A DNA stretch of 64,000 nt from Oscillatoria princeps RMCB-10 (GTDB lineage Bacteria > Cyanobacteriota > Cyanobacteriia > Cyanobacteriales > Oscillatoriaceae): the NCBI GenBank assembly GCA_019359235.1, contig JAHHHT010000024.1, forward strand, positions 1 to 64,000, given 5' to 3'. The position numbers and the translations under genes are program-made. Position 1 is the first letter of the stretch. Each line of letters starts with the position of its first letter. This document shows, in pieces, positions 8,626-17,805 of this stretch. The notes beneath the pieces are model-generated. The model saw nothing but the letters and a program-made list of their open reading frames with translations, was not told the origin of the DNA and searched no databases.

Positions 8626-9196
8626 GTCCGGTTTTCTCCGGTTATTTTTGGATGAAATTTCTCCCCTCTCTATTTATATTATTGCTCTCTTCTTGACAAT
8701 TTTGGTTCAATCAGGAAACCATTCCTGCCCAGTTACTCAATCCTGTTCGCCAGCCTGGCCAAAACAGCGATGCAACTTTTCTTGTTCGTTAGGGATAAAG
8801 CCTAACCAGCTGTAACGGCCAACATCCCTATCTTCGGCTCCCTGGCGCTGAGAATTGCTTTTTTCTCACCCCCGGGTAGCTTGCTATTTTATCTGCATTT
8901 GACCCCCTCTTCAAGTTTCTCACCGCTCCTGCGGCAGGCTGTGCGCCTTCCCGCAGGGTGCCGCTGCGCGTGCCGCACAAGAGAGCTGCGTAGCTCTCGC
9001 TACGATTCCGTAGCTCACGGGCGATCTAGAAGCCGGTGCGGGGTTTTCAGCCGCCTGTTACAGTTCTTTGGCTGCCTGTCGCACTTCGGGGGTTGCCGCT
9101 AGCCTTCGGGTTTATTTTAGCAATTATTAGCCCGCAGGGGCAGGCACCGGGGCACTACCCCTGCAAACATCCCTGCCGGCAGCAATTGCCCGCCCC
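8626..9196. other. Intergenic region
   Basis: No gene supported. Around 8920-9030 are short palindromic, Ser/Arg-coding-looking strings (cgcctgcggcaggctgtgcg style, gagagctgcgtagctctc). The remainder is probably debris of the decayed insertion sequence. Confidence 0.4.
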
Positions 9197-11890
9197 TCAC
9201 TGGCGGATCGTCGCACTCTCGCCACTCAGAAATAGCTGGTTTCGGTGAGCGTGCAGCAGCTGAAACTCCTGTCCAGTCACTTGTTCGAGCATGCAGACCA
9301 GATGTTCCGGTCGCGTGCCGGTGCCGTCATTGCGACAACTGCCAGTGTAGCGCAGAACCGCTACCTTCAGTGGTGAGTGGGAACGTTCACTGAACACTGA
9401 ACAAGGAACTGGCAACTGGGGTTGAAAGCCTTTATCTTCTCGGCTCTCTACTACTTCCAACTCAAACAAGCGCTCGCGCAGATTCACGAGTTTCGTCTGG
9501 CCAGATTTCGTCGTCAGCTCTGACAAAATGGCCTCACTGGCGACTATAGCCCGCACCCAATCTTCCCAATACGCCTCACCGGCACCGGCTGCCGCAACTG
9601 TGATATAATATTCTGCCCTTTCCAGCAGCCCGCTTGCGGAGGGAGCTTTCAGGTCAACCTCCTCGACGCTGTACAGAGGGATTTCCGCCGGCAGAACACC
9701 CGCCAACTTTTCCCGAAAGGTTTCAGCATCAATTGGTTGCGTCAGCTCGAAGTCGGCAATCTCGCCGCTGCTGGTGATCCCCAGAGACAGGGCGCTGGCA
9801 ATGGAAATCCTAGGGCTAGCGTGGAACCCGCCAGTGAAAGCTATCGGCAAGGTGGCCCGCCGCACGGCGCGGTCAAACAGGCGAGCTAAATCTAAATGGC
9901 CTATTAGAGCCATGTTACCCAGTTTACCAAACTTCACCCGCATTCGCACGCGCCCATTTTGATTGGGTTTAAAGTGGCCGGCAAATTCCGGAATCGGGGG
10001 CGGCTCGATGGCCGTGTTGTGGCCAAAGTCTGGCGTGCACACCCCGCAGTGAGAGCAGCCTTCAAAGGAGCAGTCCGGAACTGTCGCGGCTTCTAGCGCC
10101 CTCGCCAGGTCTGCTTTCAGCCACTCTTTGTCAATGCCGGTATTGATATGATCCCAAGGCAGCGGCGCATCCAAAGAACGATGTTCCACTGGGGATGAAA
10201 CAGAAATTTCAGCTTCTTCCTTCTCAAACACGTTCCACTCGCCGCTTTCCACTTGCCGGTATTTCCAAGTCAAGCCGGCAGAGGAGTGAGCCTCCTCCCA
10301 AGCGGCAAAAGCCTTCTCCACACTTTCAAACCAGGAGTCCATACCGGCACCGAGCTCCCACGCCCGGCGCACCACAGCCCCCAGCCGCCGGTCGCCCCGC
10401 CCGATGAAATCTTCGATCGCCGATATCCTCACGTCTGTGAAGTTGGCCCTCACACCCTTGAGGCGGCGAAATTCCGCCCGCAGCATGGCTTGCTTGCGCT
10501 CAAACTCAGCGGTGGAAACCGAATGCCACTGGAAGGGCGTGTGGGGCTTGGGCGTGAAGTTGGAGATGGTTATGTTGAAGTTCAGACGCTTTCTTCCCGG
10601 TGCCCTGCATTCTTGCTGCAGCCAGCGGACTGTCTGGGCAATGCCGAGCACGTCAGAGTCCGTCTCCCCGGGCAAGCCAATCATAAAGTACAGCTTTATT
10701 TTATCCCAGCCCCGCTCGAATGCCGTTTTGACGCCGCGCAGCAGTTCCTCGTTCGTCAGCCCTTTGTTGACGATATCCCGCATCCGCTGGGTGCCCGCTT
10801 CTGGGGCGAACGTCAGAGTGCCCTGCCGCGTCCCGCCGATGATGTTGGCAATGTTTTCGTCAAACCTGTCCACTCGCTGGCTGGGCAGCGACAGGGAAAT
10901 ATTCTGGTCTTTCAGACGATTTTTGATTTCCATGCCCACGGAGGGCAGCGCCAGATAGTCGGAACAGCTGAGCGACAGCAGGGAAAATTCGTTGTGGCCG
11001 GTGGCGAGCATCCCCCGCTCAATGGCTTCTACCACTTTTTCCGGCTCCACGTCCCTAGCCGGTCGGGTGAGCATACCGGGCTGGCAGAACCGGCAGCCCC
11101 TCGTGCAGCCGCGCCGGATTTCCACCGTCAGCCGGTCCTGTACGGTTTGCACATAGGGAACCAGCCCGATGGAGTAGGCCGGCATGGGTGCCGCCACTCG
11201 CCGCAAAATTCGCAAGGGCACGTCGGGGCGATTGGGGCGGACGGAGCCATCCGCTGCGGCGTCGTAGAACTGGGGGGCGTACACTCCTGGCACTTGCGCC
11301 AAGTCGAGCAGCAATTCTTCTCGGCCCAGTCCGGCTGCCAACCCTTCTTCGAGCACTAGACCAATTTCTGGCAGCAGTTCTTCGCCATCTCCGAGGGCGA
11401 AAAAGTCGAAGAAGTCGGCGTAGGGTTCTGGGTTGGAGGTAGCTGTTTGGCCGCCGGCGAAAATTAGGGGCCATTTGCCCGCTGCCCGCTCTTTCCAAGT
11501 CAGGGGAATGCCGGCCAGGTCTAGCATTTCCAGGATGTTGGTAGCACCCAGTTCGTAGCTGAGACTGAAGCCGAGAATGTCGAAGTCGGTGAGGGGGCGG
11601 CGGGATTCGACGGCAAATAGTGGCGTCTGGGTGGCGCGAAGCTTCTTGCCGAGGTCGGGTGCCGGCAAGTAGGCGCGATCGCATAATTGCCGGGGCTGAG
11701 CGTTCAAGATGTTGTAGAGGATGATGTGGCCCTGATTAGATGCACCCACTTCATAGACTTCTGGGTAAGTCAGCACCCAACGCACAGCGGCTTCTTTCCA
11801 GGGTTTGTGTGCCGCTCCTCGCTCATTACCCAGGTAACGAGCGGGCTGTAGTATATCTGGTGTTAGTAATTGCTCTAGTGCGACTGCCAC
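9197..11890 (-). CDS. TIGR03960-type B12-binding-like radical SAM protein with DUF2344
   Basis: A large (~897-residue) cytoplasmic radical SAM enzyme. The N-terminal ~250 residues are a B12-binding-like region (DILGFSLSYELGATNILEML). The 4Fe-4S motif is CTRGCRFCQPG (CxxxCxxC). After the radical SAM barrel comes a second Cys cluster (CSFEGCSHCGVC) and a C-terminal DUF2344 domain (RVKFGKLGNMALIGHLDLAR). The substrate is unknown; the family is genomically linked to RNase E/G in many bacteria, suggesting an RNA or ribosome modification (inference). The frame extends to a GTG at 11953, but that extension (TSRGNPPVVAP) is encoded by a ggggcaaccacgggggga repeat, so a GTG at 11890 is preferred. Confidence 0.9.
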   Translation of the reverse strand: MAVALEQLLTPDILQPARYLGNERGAAHKPWKEAAVRWVLTYPEVYEVGASNQGHIILYNILNAQPRQLCDRAYLPAPDLGKKLRATQTPLFAVESRRPLTDFDILGFSLSYELGATNILEMLDLAGIPLTWKERAAGKWPLIFAGGQTATSNPEPYADFFDFFALGDGEELLPEIGLVLEEGLAAGLGREELLLDLAQVPGVYAPQFYDAAADGSVRPNRPDVPLRILRRVAAPMPAYSIGLVPYVQTVQDRLTVEIRRGCTRGCRFCQPGMLTRPARDVEPEKVVEAIERGMLATGHNEFSLLSLSCSDYLALPSVGMEIKNRLKDQNISLSLPSQRVDRFDENIANIIGGTRQGTLTFAPEAGTQRMRDIVNKGLTNEELLRGVKTAFERGWDKIKLYFMIGLPGETDSDVLGIAQTVRWLQQECRAPGRKRLNFNITISNFTPKPHTPFQWHSVSTAEFERKQAMLRAEFRRLKGVRANFTDVRISAIEDFIGRGDRRLGAVVRRAWELGAGMDSWFESVEKAFAAWEEAHSSAGLTWKYRQVESGEWNVFEKEEAEISVSSPVEHRSLDAPLPWDHINTGIDKEWLKADLARALEAATVPDCSFEGCSHCGVCTPDFGHNTAIEPPPIPEFAGHFKPNQNGRVRMRVKFGKLGNMALIGHLDLARLFDRAVRRATLPIAFTGGFHASPRISIASALSLGITSSGEIADFELTQPIDAETFREKLAGVLPAEIPLYSVEEVDLKAPSASGLLERAEYYITVAAAGAGEAYWEDWVRAIVASEAILSELTTKSGQTKLVNLRERLFELEVVESREDKGFQPQLPVPCSVFSERSHSPLKVAVLRYTGSCRNDGTGTRPEHLVCMLEQVTGQEFQLLHAHRNQLFLSGESATIRQ

Positions 11891-11903
11891 AGCTTTAACC
11901 CAC

Positions 11904-11945
11904 TTCTGACTTCTGGGGGCAACCACGGGGGGATTGCCCCTACTG
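11904..11945. repeat. ggggcaaccacgggggg dispersed palindrome
   Basis: A palindrome with arms gggggcaacc and ggattgcccc just upstream of the radical SAM gene. A close relative (ggggcagccacgggggg) is repeated inside the TpsB gene at 53093-53300. Beyond it, 11954-12287 shows no gene. Confidence 0.6.
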
Positions 11946-12287
11946 GTTTGCACCTATTCTTTTAATATACTGGATGTGTTGTGGGTGAAGCGCCGGTCTG
12001 GGTGATGGCGGCGGCTTGTCTTGGATCGTCGGGTGCGTTCTTGAAGCCCGGGAGCGAGGGATCTGTCCGAAGTGGCTGGCGAGTGTTTAAAGGTCAGCCG
12101 GTGGGCTGGCACCCTGGCTTCTGCTGAAAACTTGGCGTTTTTTTGGCGACTTGAGCGAAAAACGGTTCCTGGGTGAGTGGGGCTGTGAGGGCTCTTGCTT
12201 CCCGCAACAGCTCGGCAACTTGCAAATTTCAGCTCGCTTTGGGCAAGCCGAAACCGTGGCGCTCTGGGCATGTGCCGTCATGCGGCG

Positions 12288-12635
12288 CTACCCCAAAGCT
12301 GTTTCAAGTTCTTGCGAAAGGGCGGCCCTGCTGTCAAAAATTTCAAACACTCTGTCCAGCCCGGTGAGTTCAAAGATAATCCGGATTGAGCGTGAAACGC
12401 AGCAAAGGCTTAAGCGTCTGTTTAAACGCTGTGCTAAACTCAAGGCTGATACTATAGCCATCAGCCCCGCACTGTCGAGGGACTCCACTTGCTCCATGTC
12501 AACCAGCAAGACCGCACTGTCCTCGGACGCCACAGCTCGGAGCAGCTGGGTTTGCAGTTGCTCTGCATTTGAGGCGTTGATGTGGCCTTTGGGCTGAAGG
12601 ACAGTCAGTTCAGGACGGGCGAGAAGGCTGTGCAT
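12288..12635 (-). CDS. STAS-domain protein (anti-sigma factor antagonist type)
   Basis: A 115-residue single STAS domain. Segments typical of the fold are LTVLQPKGHINASNAEQLQT, VLLVDMEQVESLDSAGLMAI and LDRVFEIFDSRAALSQEL. Ser in ESLDSAGLMA sits at the position phosphorylated in SpoIIAA-type antagonists by a serine kinase. In cyanobacteria such proteins act in partner-switching with PP2C phosphatases and anti-sigma-like kinases; no partner is adjacent. The start at 12635 is chosen because AGGAG lies 7 bases upstream; a longer frame to 12776 lacks such a site. Confidence 0.88.
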   Translation of the reverse strand: MHSLLARPELTVLQPKGHINASNAEQLQTQLLRAVASEDSAVLLVDMEQVESLDSAGLMAIVSALSLAQRLNRRLSLCCVSRSIRIIFELTGLDRVFEIFDSRAALSQELETALG

Positions 12636-13050
12636 AATTTGCTCCTCTTGACGGGTAGGAAGAACGAAAACTACCTCAGATGTATTGAACATAACCCCAG
12701 AATTTGGGCTCGACCACCCCTCTGGCCTTAGCTTTGCTGAATCTTTGTCTGAGCCCGGGTTATTTAAAGTTTTCATTAAGATTTTCTAAAGAAAAGTATC
12801 AAAACATACAAAAGGCCGGCAGAATTCAAAGAGAGTCCCGCCGGTGGGCTTGACGAGCCGGCAGTGCCGGCGGGGCTGCCCCTGCCGGCAAGCGCTAGCC
12901 AGTCAGGGAGAGGGTGCGTGCGCCAGAGCCTTATATAATTTTCCGAGGGAGATTGGCATCAGGTCTCTGGTATGCTGGCCGGCACAGCCGTCCTGTGATT
13001 TAGATCATTATTCATTAGAGTCCTGCATCACTTTTTTGTTGGGATATCCA
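12636..13050. other. Divergent intergenic region
   Basis: About 415 bp between two divergently transcribed genes, so promoters for both should lie here. A GC-rich palindromic patch (gccggcagtgccggcggggctgcccctgccggc) spans ~12856-12890 and may form a stable hairpin. No gene is supported. Confidence 0.4.
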
Positions 13051-13284
13051 ATGGAGAATGGTGATTGTGTGGAAAGATGCTTACATCCCATCAAAGACAC
13101 TGCCATGATTCGTCAACTTGTAGAAAAAGCCCTTTACATCAAGCAATTGACGCCCGATATCGAAAATGAAATCAATTACGAGCTGACCAGACTCGGGTAC
13201 ATTTCTGACGTTGATTATGAGGCCCTAGAATTACTGATGGCCGAGATGGATGCCGGTCGGATTGAATTAGTGCCCAGCCGCTAG
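13051..13284 (+). CDS. Small conserved cyanobacterial protein
   Basis: A ~77-residue acidic, helical protein (MENGDCVERCLHPIKDTAM, then RQLVEKALYIKQLTPDIENE, GYISDVDYEALELLMAEMDA). I recognise the style of small cyanobacterial proteins starting MIRQLVEKAL, but no assigned function. Translation may instead begin at the second ATG (13105), which gives a 59-residue protein beginning exactly there. Neither start has a strong ribosome site. The longer frame back to 12844 runs through GC-rich palindromes and is unlikely. Confidence 0.65.
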   Translation: MENGDCVERCLHPIKDTAMIRQLVEKALYIKQLTPDIENEINYELTRLGYISDVDYEALELLMAEMDAGRIELVPSR

Positions 13285-13819
13285 CGCTGTGGCTCAGTTG
13301 TGCTGTCGCGCAGTTGTGGGACAGGTGTCCGGCTTGCGAGACGCCTGTGATATCATCTGGAGTTGCATCGGTTTTGTAAAGTTTGCGCTCCGGGGCATAG
13401 GGCCTCGGGCATTGGGCCTCGGGCGAGGTATCGGGCACGCTGCTCCTGCGGAGCTGCTAGCTACTTACGCATTGGGCCTCGGGGATTAGGCATTGGTAAT
13501 TCTGGCCAGGGTGCGCCTGCCTTCGGGCCTCCGTCACGCAATAACGATGCCACCAGACTTGATAGAATTCCGCTAAAATTACAGGCCATTCTGCCTGCAG
13601 GGTGCGGGTGCTTTCCCTACCGCCATTGTCGCTATCCCTTGCCAGGGTGCTTTTGCCTCTGCCATCAATGCTGCTGCTCGTCGGGTGCCTCAGGACCGGA
13701 TAAAATCGAGCGCGAGACGAGCGGGAACTATTTACACCGGCTCACGGGTGAATTAGTCAAATTGGCGGTAAACTATGTAATAATTTTTACAATTATCCCG
13801 GTTCTCGCTGTCAGTTCCC
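13285..13819. other. Intergenic region with cattgggcctcggg repeats
   Basis: No gene. At 13391-13485 attgggcctcggg recurs four times with gaps, a heptamer-like short tandem repeat cluster. The string gttgcatcggttttgtaaag (~13363) resembles the tgcatcggttttgtata element found downstream of the kinase genes (41010, 42675). Confidence 0.5.
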
Positions 13820-14992
13820 ATGCAGTTGGCCAAACGCTTAGACAAAATTCCCCCGTATCTGTTCGCTGAACTTAACCGTAAAGGAAACGAACTCGCAGCC
13901 ATTGGGGTTGACATCATTAACATGGGAGTGGGTGACCCTGACAGGCCCACTCCCGCTCGCATTTTGCGGGCAATGCATGAGGCGATTGACGATCCCTCCA
14001 CCCACAACTACCCCCCCTACCAGGGAACGAAAGCGTTCCGGGAAGCAGCTGCGGCTTGGATGGAGCGCCGGTTTGGGGTGACCGGCTTGAACCCGAATAC
14101 AGAGATTGTTTCTTCCATTGGCTCGAAGGAAGCCATCCACAATACTTTCCTGGCTTTTGTAGACCCGGGGGACCTGACGCTGATCCCTGACCCGGGCTAT
14201 CCCGTCTACCGGACTTCGACGATTTTTGCCGGCGGCGAACCTCAGACTGTGCCCCTGTTGCCTGAAAACGGGTTTTTGCCGGATCTGGATGCCATTCCTG
14301 AACAAGTGGCCAGAAAGGCTAAGTTGCTGTGGGTCAATTATCCCAACAACCCCACCGGCGCTGTGGCTACCCTGGAAGATTTTGAAAAAATGGTGGCATT
14401 TTGCCGCAAGTATGATATAATCCTTTGCCACGATAACGCTTACTCGGAAATGGCTTATGACGGTTACAAGCCGCCCAGCGTGCTCCAGGTTCCGGGCGCA
14501 ATGGAAGTGGCGATTGAGTTTCACAGCCTGTCTAAGTCCTACAATATGACCGGCTGGCGGATTGGCTTTGTCGCCGGCAATGCCACCGGGATTCAGGGGC
14601 TCGGGCAAGTCAAAACGAATGTGGATTCCGGGGTGTTTAAGGCGATTCAGCAAGCTGCGGTCGCTGCTTATTCGACTTCCCAGGAAGAACTGCAAGCGGT
14701 GATGTCGGTTTACCAAAAACGCCGGGACATTATCGTTGAAGGATTGCAATACCTGGGCTGGAAAATTCAGCCGCCTAAGGCGACCCTCTACGTCTGGGTG
14801 CCGGTGCCCGCGGGCTATACTTCAACTGAATTTGTCACCCTCCTGCTAGACAAATGCGGTATAATGGTTCCCCCAGGCAATGGCTACGGCGCTGCCGGTG
14901 AGGGGTTTTTCCGCATTGCGCTGACTGTGCCCGATGAGCGGATGCGCGAAGGAATTCAGCGGATGAAGGATGCCGGTATTCGGTATGCCTGA
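13820..14992 (+). CDS. dapL: LL-diaminopimelate aminotransferase
   Basis: A 390-residue fold-type I PLP aminotransferase. It starts MQLAKRLDKIPPYLFAELNR, with IINMGVGDPDRPTP near residue 34, the Asn-loop NYPNNPTGAVA, and the PLP-lysine motif HSLSKSYNMTGWRIGF near residue 240. These match the LL-diaminopimelate aminotransferase group, which converts tetrahydrodipicolinate directly to LL-DAP for lysine and peptidoglycan synthesis, the route used by cyanobacteria. Many cyanobacteria also carry a second, ~411-residue DapL, so this copy might be a paralogue with broader specificity. Complete, with no lesions. Confidence 0.87.
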   Translation: MQLAKRLDKIPPYLFAELNRKGNELAAIGVDIINMGVGDPDRPTPARILRAMHEAIDDPSTHNYPPYQGTKAFREAAAAWMERRFGVTGLNPNTEIVSSIGSKEAIHNTFLAFVDPGDLTLIPDPGYPVYRTSTIFAGGEPQTVPLLPENGFLPDLDAIPEQVARKAKLLWVNYPNNPTGAVATLEDFEKMVAFCRKYDIILCHDNAYSEMAYDGYKPPSVLQVPGAMEVAIEFHSLSKSYNMTGWRIGFVAGNATGIQGLGQVKTNVDSGVFKAIQQAAVAAYSTSQEELQAVMSVYQKRRDIIVEGLQYLGWKIQPPKATLYVWVPVPAGYTSTEFVTLLLDKCGIMVPPGNGYGAAGEGFFRIALTVPDERMREGIQRMKDAGIRYA

Positions 14993-15086
14993 GTTCCTGC
15001 TGGAATTTTTTTACTCCACGCAGGGCGCGCAGTGAGTGCGGCACCCTACAAGCTGCGAGGCGGTTTTAATTGTACAGGGAGAATCT

Positions 15087-15113
15087 AAAATCTAAAATCT
15101 AAAATCTAAAATC
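15087..15113. repeat. aatctaaaatct dispersed repeat
   Basis: Four tandem aatctaaa heptad-like units. The repeat overlaps the end of the neighbouring minus-strand gene and supplies its last codons (NDFRF-stop). Confidence 0.75.
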
Positions 15114-15509
15114 GTTTGGGTGGGCGGTGCAGACTTGCTGGATAAAATTTCTCAGCTGCCGGTGGGCAATAATTGGGGCGTCCGCCTGCTGGTTTTTTGT
15201 TTCTGCTTGCAGCTGAGCGAGCAGGGGAATTATTTCGGTATCGAGCGCGGGGCGGAATAAGCTAACAGGCAAGAGTATATCCGCCCCTTGGCGCAAGTCG
15301 TACAGCACGGGGGGTTCTGGGGATAGCTGACCGGCATGCGGGCTGGTGCCGGCGGGCCACACTGCAAGCGTCAGCGGACGCCCCCAGCACACTTGGCGCA
15401 TTTTCACAATGTCGATCACTTCTGCGTACAGGACGCTGTGTTGATGTTCCAGGCCGATAATCTGGCTGTGTTGAAATGGGCCGGCTGTGTCTGTCGCTGC
15501 TGGCTTCAT
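15099..15509 (-). CDS. Conserved hypothetical protein
   Basis: A 136-residue soluble protein. SQIIGLEHQHSVLYAEVIDI and MRQVCWGRPLTLAVW look like a conserved cyanobacterial core of unknown function. The C-terminal part (PLLAQLQAETKNQQ, LRNFIQQVCTAH) is helical. The final residues NDFRF and the stop codon are formed by the dispersed repeat at 15087-15113, so the native end was probably altered by repeat insertion. No ribosome site is obvious before the ATG. Confidence 0.65.
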   Translation of the reverse strand: MKPAATDTAGPFQHSQIIGLEHQHSVLYAEVIDIVKMRQVCWGRPLTLAVWPAGTSPHAGQLSPEPPVLYDLRQGADILLPVSLFRPALDTEIIPLLAQLQAETKNQQADAPIIAHRQLRNFIQQVCTAHPNDFRF

Positions 15510-15903
15510 GAGCGCAATCTAAAAATTTTGGGGTTTCTCTCATTTTAGGGGCCGGCTGTTGCGGCACTGAAAGCCCGTTCGCCCCCAATTGATGCGGGAA
15601 ATCCCCCCGGTGCGGTTCCCTGGCGCGGGTTGGGGCGAAAGGGGTGCCGGCACCACAAGATACTCTTGCTGCGGGGAAAAGCCGAGCTGGCTTTTTTGCA
15701 TGGCTGGCACCGGCAGCCAATCGGATTGCATTTTTCGGCTTGCTTGGAAACAGATAAATTCCCCTCTCCGCCTTCCAGGAGTGAGCGCCCGCTTCTGGGC
15801 TTGTTTGGGTCAGTCTTGCTGGCCGGCTGTCTGCCACCCGACTGCAGTCACCTCTCCTATTTTAATGGTATCATTATCAAATAAACCGGCAGGTAAACGA
15901 GCT
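15510..15903. other. Intergenic region upstream of toxin-antitoxin pair
   Basis: Overlapping frames exist on both strands but show Pro/Arg/Ser-rich composition and no family motif. The last ~60 bp before 15904 (tattttaatggtatcattatcaa) are AT-rich and probably hold the antitoxin promoter. Confidence 0.4.
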
Positions 15904-16128
15904 ATGCAAACCATAGATATCGCTGAGGCGACCGCGCAGTTGAGTTCATTACTGGCCCTCGCAATCGGGGGCGAAGAAATTGTGATTACAAAAGATGACC
16001 GTCCGGTTGTCAAACTGCTGCCGGTGCCCCTAGTCAAGCGCCCCCGCCAACCGGGGAGCGCTAAAAACATGGTAACATTGTCTGGCGACTTTGACGAACC
16101 TATAGCAGATTTTGAGGACTATCTGTAA
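15904..16128 (+). CDS. Antitoxin, Phd/YefM-type
   Basis: A 74-residue protein, MQTIDIAEATAQLSSLLALA, then EEIVITKDDRPVVKLLPV, as in Phd/YefM antitoxins: an N-terminal DNA-binding part that folds on itself and an acidic C-terminal tail (FDEPIADFEDYL) that would wrap the toxin. The stop codon TAA overlaps the toxin ATG by one base (TAATG), showing translational coupling. Such antitoxins repress their own operon. Confidence 0.9.
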   Translation: MQTIDIAEATAQLSSLLALAIGGEEIVITKDDRPVVKLLPVPLVKRPRQPGSAKNMVTLSGDFDEPIADFEDYL

Positions 16129-16514
16129 TGAGACTGCTGCTGGACACTCATACCTTTCTTTGGTACATCAGCGACAGCCCGCAAGTCAGTGAGAAAGCGC
16201 GGGAGCATATTGACGATGAGCGGAACCAAATTCTGCTCAGTGCGGCGAGTGTCTGGGAAATGGCGATTAAGCACAGTCAAGGCAAGCTGAGTTTAACGAT
16301 GTCTTTTGAAGTGTTTGTGTTGCTGCAGCTGAGGATGAACGATTTCAGGCTTCTGGATATCCAAAGACGCGAGATCGCTGCGGTAGCAACTCTGCCTTTT
16401 CACCATCGCGCTCCGTTCGACCGGCTGCTGATTGCGCAGGCGATGGTTGAGCGCATACCCATCCTGAGTGCGAATTCTGCCTTTGATGCCTATCCGATTC
16501 AGCGGGTGTGGTAA
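16128..16514 (+). CDS. PIN-domain toxin (VapC-like ribonuclease)
   Basis: A 128-residue PIN domain of the type paired with Phd-like antitoxins. Acidic residues are Asp6 (LLLDTHTFLW), Glu44 (SVWEMAIKHS) and Asp97 (RAPFDRLLIAQA). The fourth metal-binding position, usually Asp in a SADSAF-like motif, is Asn115 here (ILSANSAFDAY). The toxin would cleave RNA when free of its antitoxin. The missing acid may lower activity, although the other three are intact. Confidence 0.9.
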   Translation: MRLLLDTHTFLWYISDSPQVSEKAREHIDDERNQILLSAASVWEMAIKHSQGKLSLTMSFEVFVLLQLRMNDFRLLDIQRREIAAVATLPFHHRAPFDRLLIAQAMVERIPILSANSAFDAYPIQRVW

Positions 16515-16545
16515 GGGGGTGAGGCTGGGAAAGTATGGCTGGGGT

Positions 16546-16687
16546 TTATATAGCGGTTCTAATTGAATTGTGATAAAAAAATAAACCGCCAATACGCCAT
16601 AAAAGCGCCAGCGGCTTACCGCTTTATTAGAGCGGTAAATAAACAAAATAGAGAGAATTTCACGAATCATTTAGAACTGCTATATTG
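16546..16687 (+). mobile_element. MITE-like palindromic element, copy 2
   Basis: Ends tttatatagcggttctaatt and atttagaactgctatat are inverted complements. Inner parts include aataaaccgcc...gcggtaaataaac and gagagaatttcac. It is the opposite orientation of the element at 5231-5353. It lies just after the toxin gene; there is no reading frame. Confidence 0.65.
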
Positions 16688-16800
16688 GGGGTGTCTGTCG
16701 TGCCAGTGAGGGGTGAAGCCGGTTGTTGGCAAGTCCCAAAAAAGTGTGCGATTGGGTTTCTCCTGTGGCAGCAACCTGTTGGTTTTGGGAGAGCCTCTTT

Positions 16801-17357
16801 ATGAAGTTAACGGTTAAAGACCTAGAAAGGCTGCAAACGAAGCTCCAAGAATAACGTCTGGATTACCAATTGGAACTGGTGGGTGGTAGTATTATCGTTC
16901 TGGGGCTTTCTGATGTTATCTAAGCGCGAAGTGAGCGCTCGGTTAATTGCGGCTCTCAATATCTGGGTAATGCCCCGGAAGTTGGGGCGAGTCACGGGGG
17001 CGGCGGCGGGCTTTCTTTTGCCCAACGAAACGGCTGACTTACGCGCTCCAGATGTTTCGTTTTTTAGGGCAGAAAGGCTGAAGCGCAGTCCCCGCGCTTT
17101 TGCGGAATTGGGTGCATATTTAATGGTAGAAATAAAATCCAAGACGGACAGACTGGAGGCGCTGCGATAGAAAATTCAATCGTTCCTAGAACTGGGAAGT
17201 GGGGATACTGATTGACCCTGACCGGGAAACTGTGACCGTCTGTCGCCCTGCAGGGGAGCAGGTGGTGTTAAGCAATAATGACATTTTGACGATTCCCGAG
17301 TTATTCCCCGGGTGGGAGTTGCCGGTTTCTGAGTTGTGGCCTCCTGAATTTGAATAG
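16801..17357 (+). pseudogene. Uma2 family (DUF820) endonuclease, degraded
   Basis: The frame starts MKLTVKDLERLQTKLQE and hits a stop (TAA near 16852). It resumes RLDYQLELVGGSIIVLG, shifts frame near 16915, and continues ARLIAALNIWVMPRKLGRV, GAAAGFLLPNETADLRAPDV and MVEIKSKTDRLEALR before a TAG at ~17168. After a further shift come LIDPDRETVTVCRP, EQVVLSNNDILTIPELFPGW and ELPVSELWPPEFE. These are the conserved blocks of Uma2 proteins, predicted PD-(D/E)xK nucleases that are abundant in cyanobacteria. With at least two stops and two shifts the gene is dead. Confidence 0.85.
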
Positions 17358-17421
17358 GGGGAATTAGAGAATGGGTTGGGGAGTAGGGGGGGTAAGGAGT
17401 ATCTCGTTTTTGGCGAGAAGC

Positions 17422-17473
17422 CCTGGCGATTAGAAATTCACTGCGACAAACGAAACCCGCCTTCGCGGGTTTC
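17422..17473. repeat. gaaacccgcc-tcgcgggtttc hairpin repeat
   Basis: Contains ggcgattagaaattc followed by the stem aaacccgccttcgcgggttt. Relatives lie at 41151-41200 and, inverted, at 36480-36606. Confidence 0.7.
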
Positions 17474-17599
17474 AAGAAAGCTTGGGTGTATGAGTTCCCT
17501 GAGTGCACCGGCAATGGGTGAACTGCGGTGGTTGCTGTGCCTCAGGGTGCAAGTAGGGGCGGGCTCACTCTCAATCCGTGCCAAGCAGTGGCCTGTAGA

Positions 17600-17667
17600 T
17601 GGGGTGGGGGCGGGTTTACTGTCCTCTTGCTTTTGTCGCAAGTCGCTCGGGTGAACCCGCCCCTACA
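17600..17667. repeat. ggggcgggtt...aacccgcccc inverted repeat
   Basis: Arms ggtgggggcgggttta and gggtgaacccgcccctac. Same family as 1418-1471, 37848-37912, 41039-41100 and 42704-42761. A shorter aggggcgggctca copy precedes it at 17554. Confidence 0.8.
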
Positions 17668-17805
17668 GGTGGGGTTTATCCAAAATATCTGTGGCAGGGG
17701 GGTCGGTTCCCCCCCCGCCATCTCGCAACCGCGCCACCTGGGTGCCGGCAATTTGCGCATCCCCTACTTGACATGTCTCTCCTGCTGTGCTGTGTGCGGA
17801 GATTC

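Noticed and set aside
10253-11359. 368-residue plus-strand ORF
   Set aside because: Antisense shadow of the radical SAM/DUF2344 gene; Gly/His/Arg-rich composition without any family motif.
15262-15837. 191-residue minus-strand ORF
   Set aside because: Overlaps the better 15099-15509 frame out of phase; low-complexity Arg/Pro/Ala composition.
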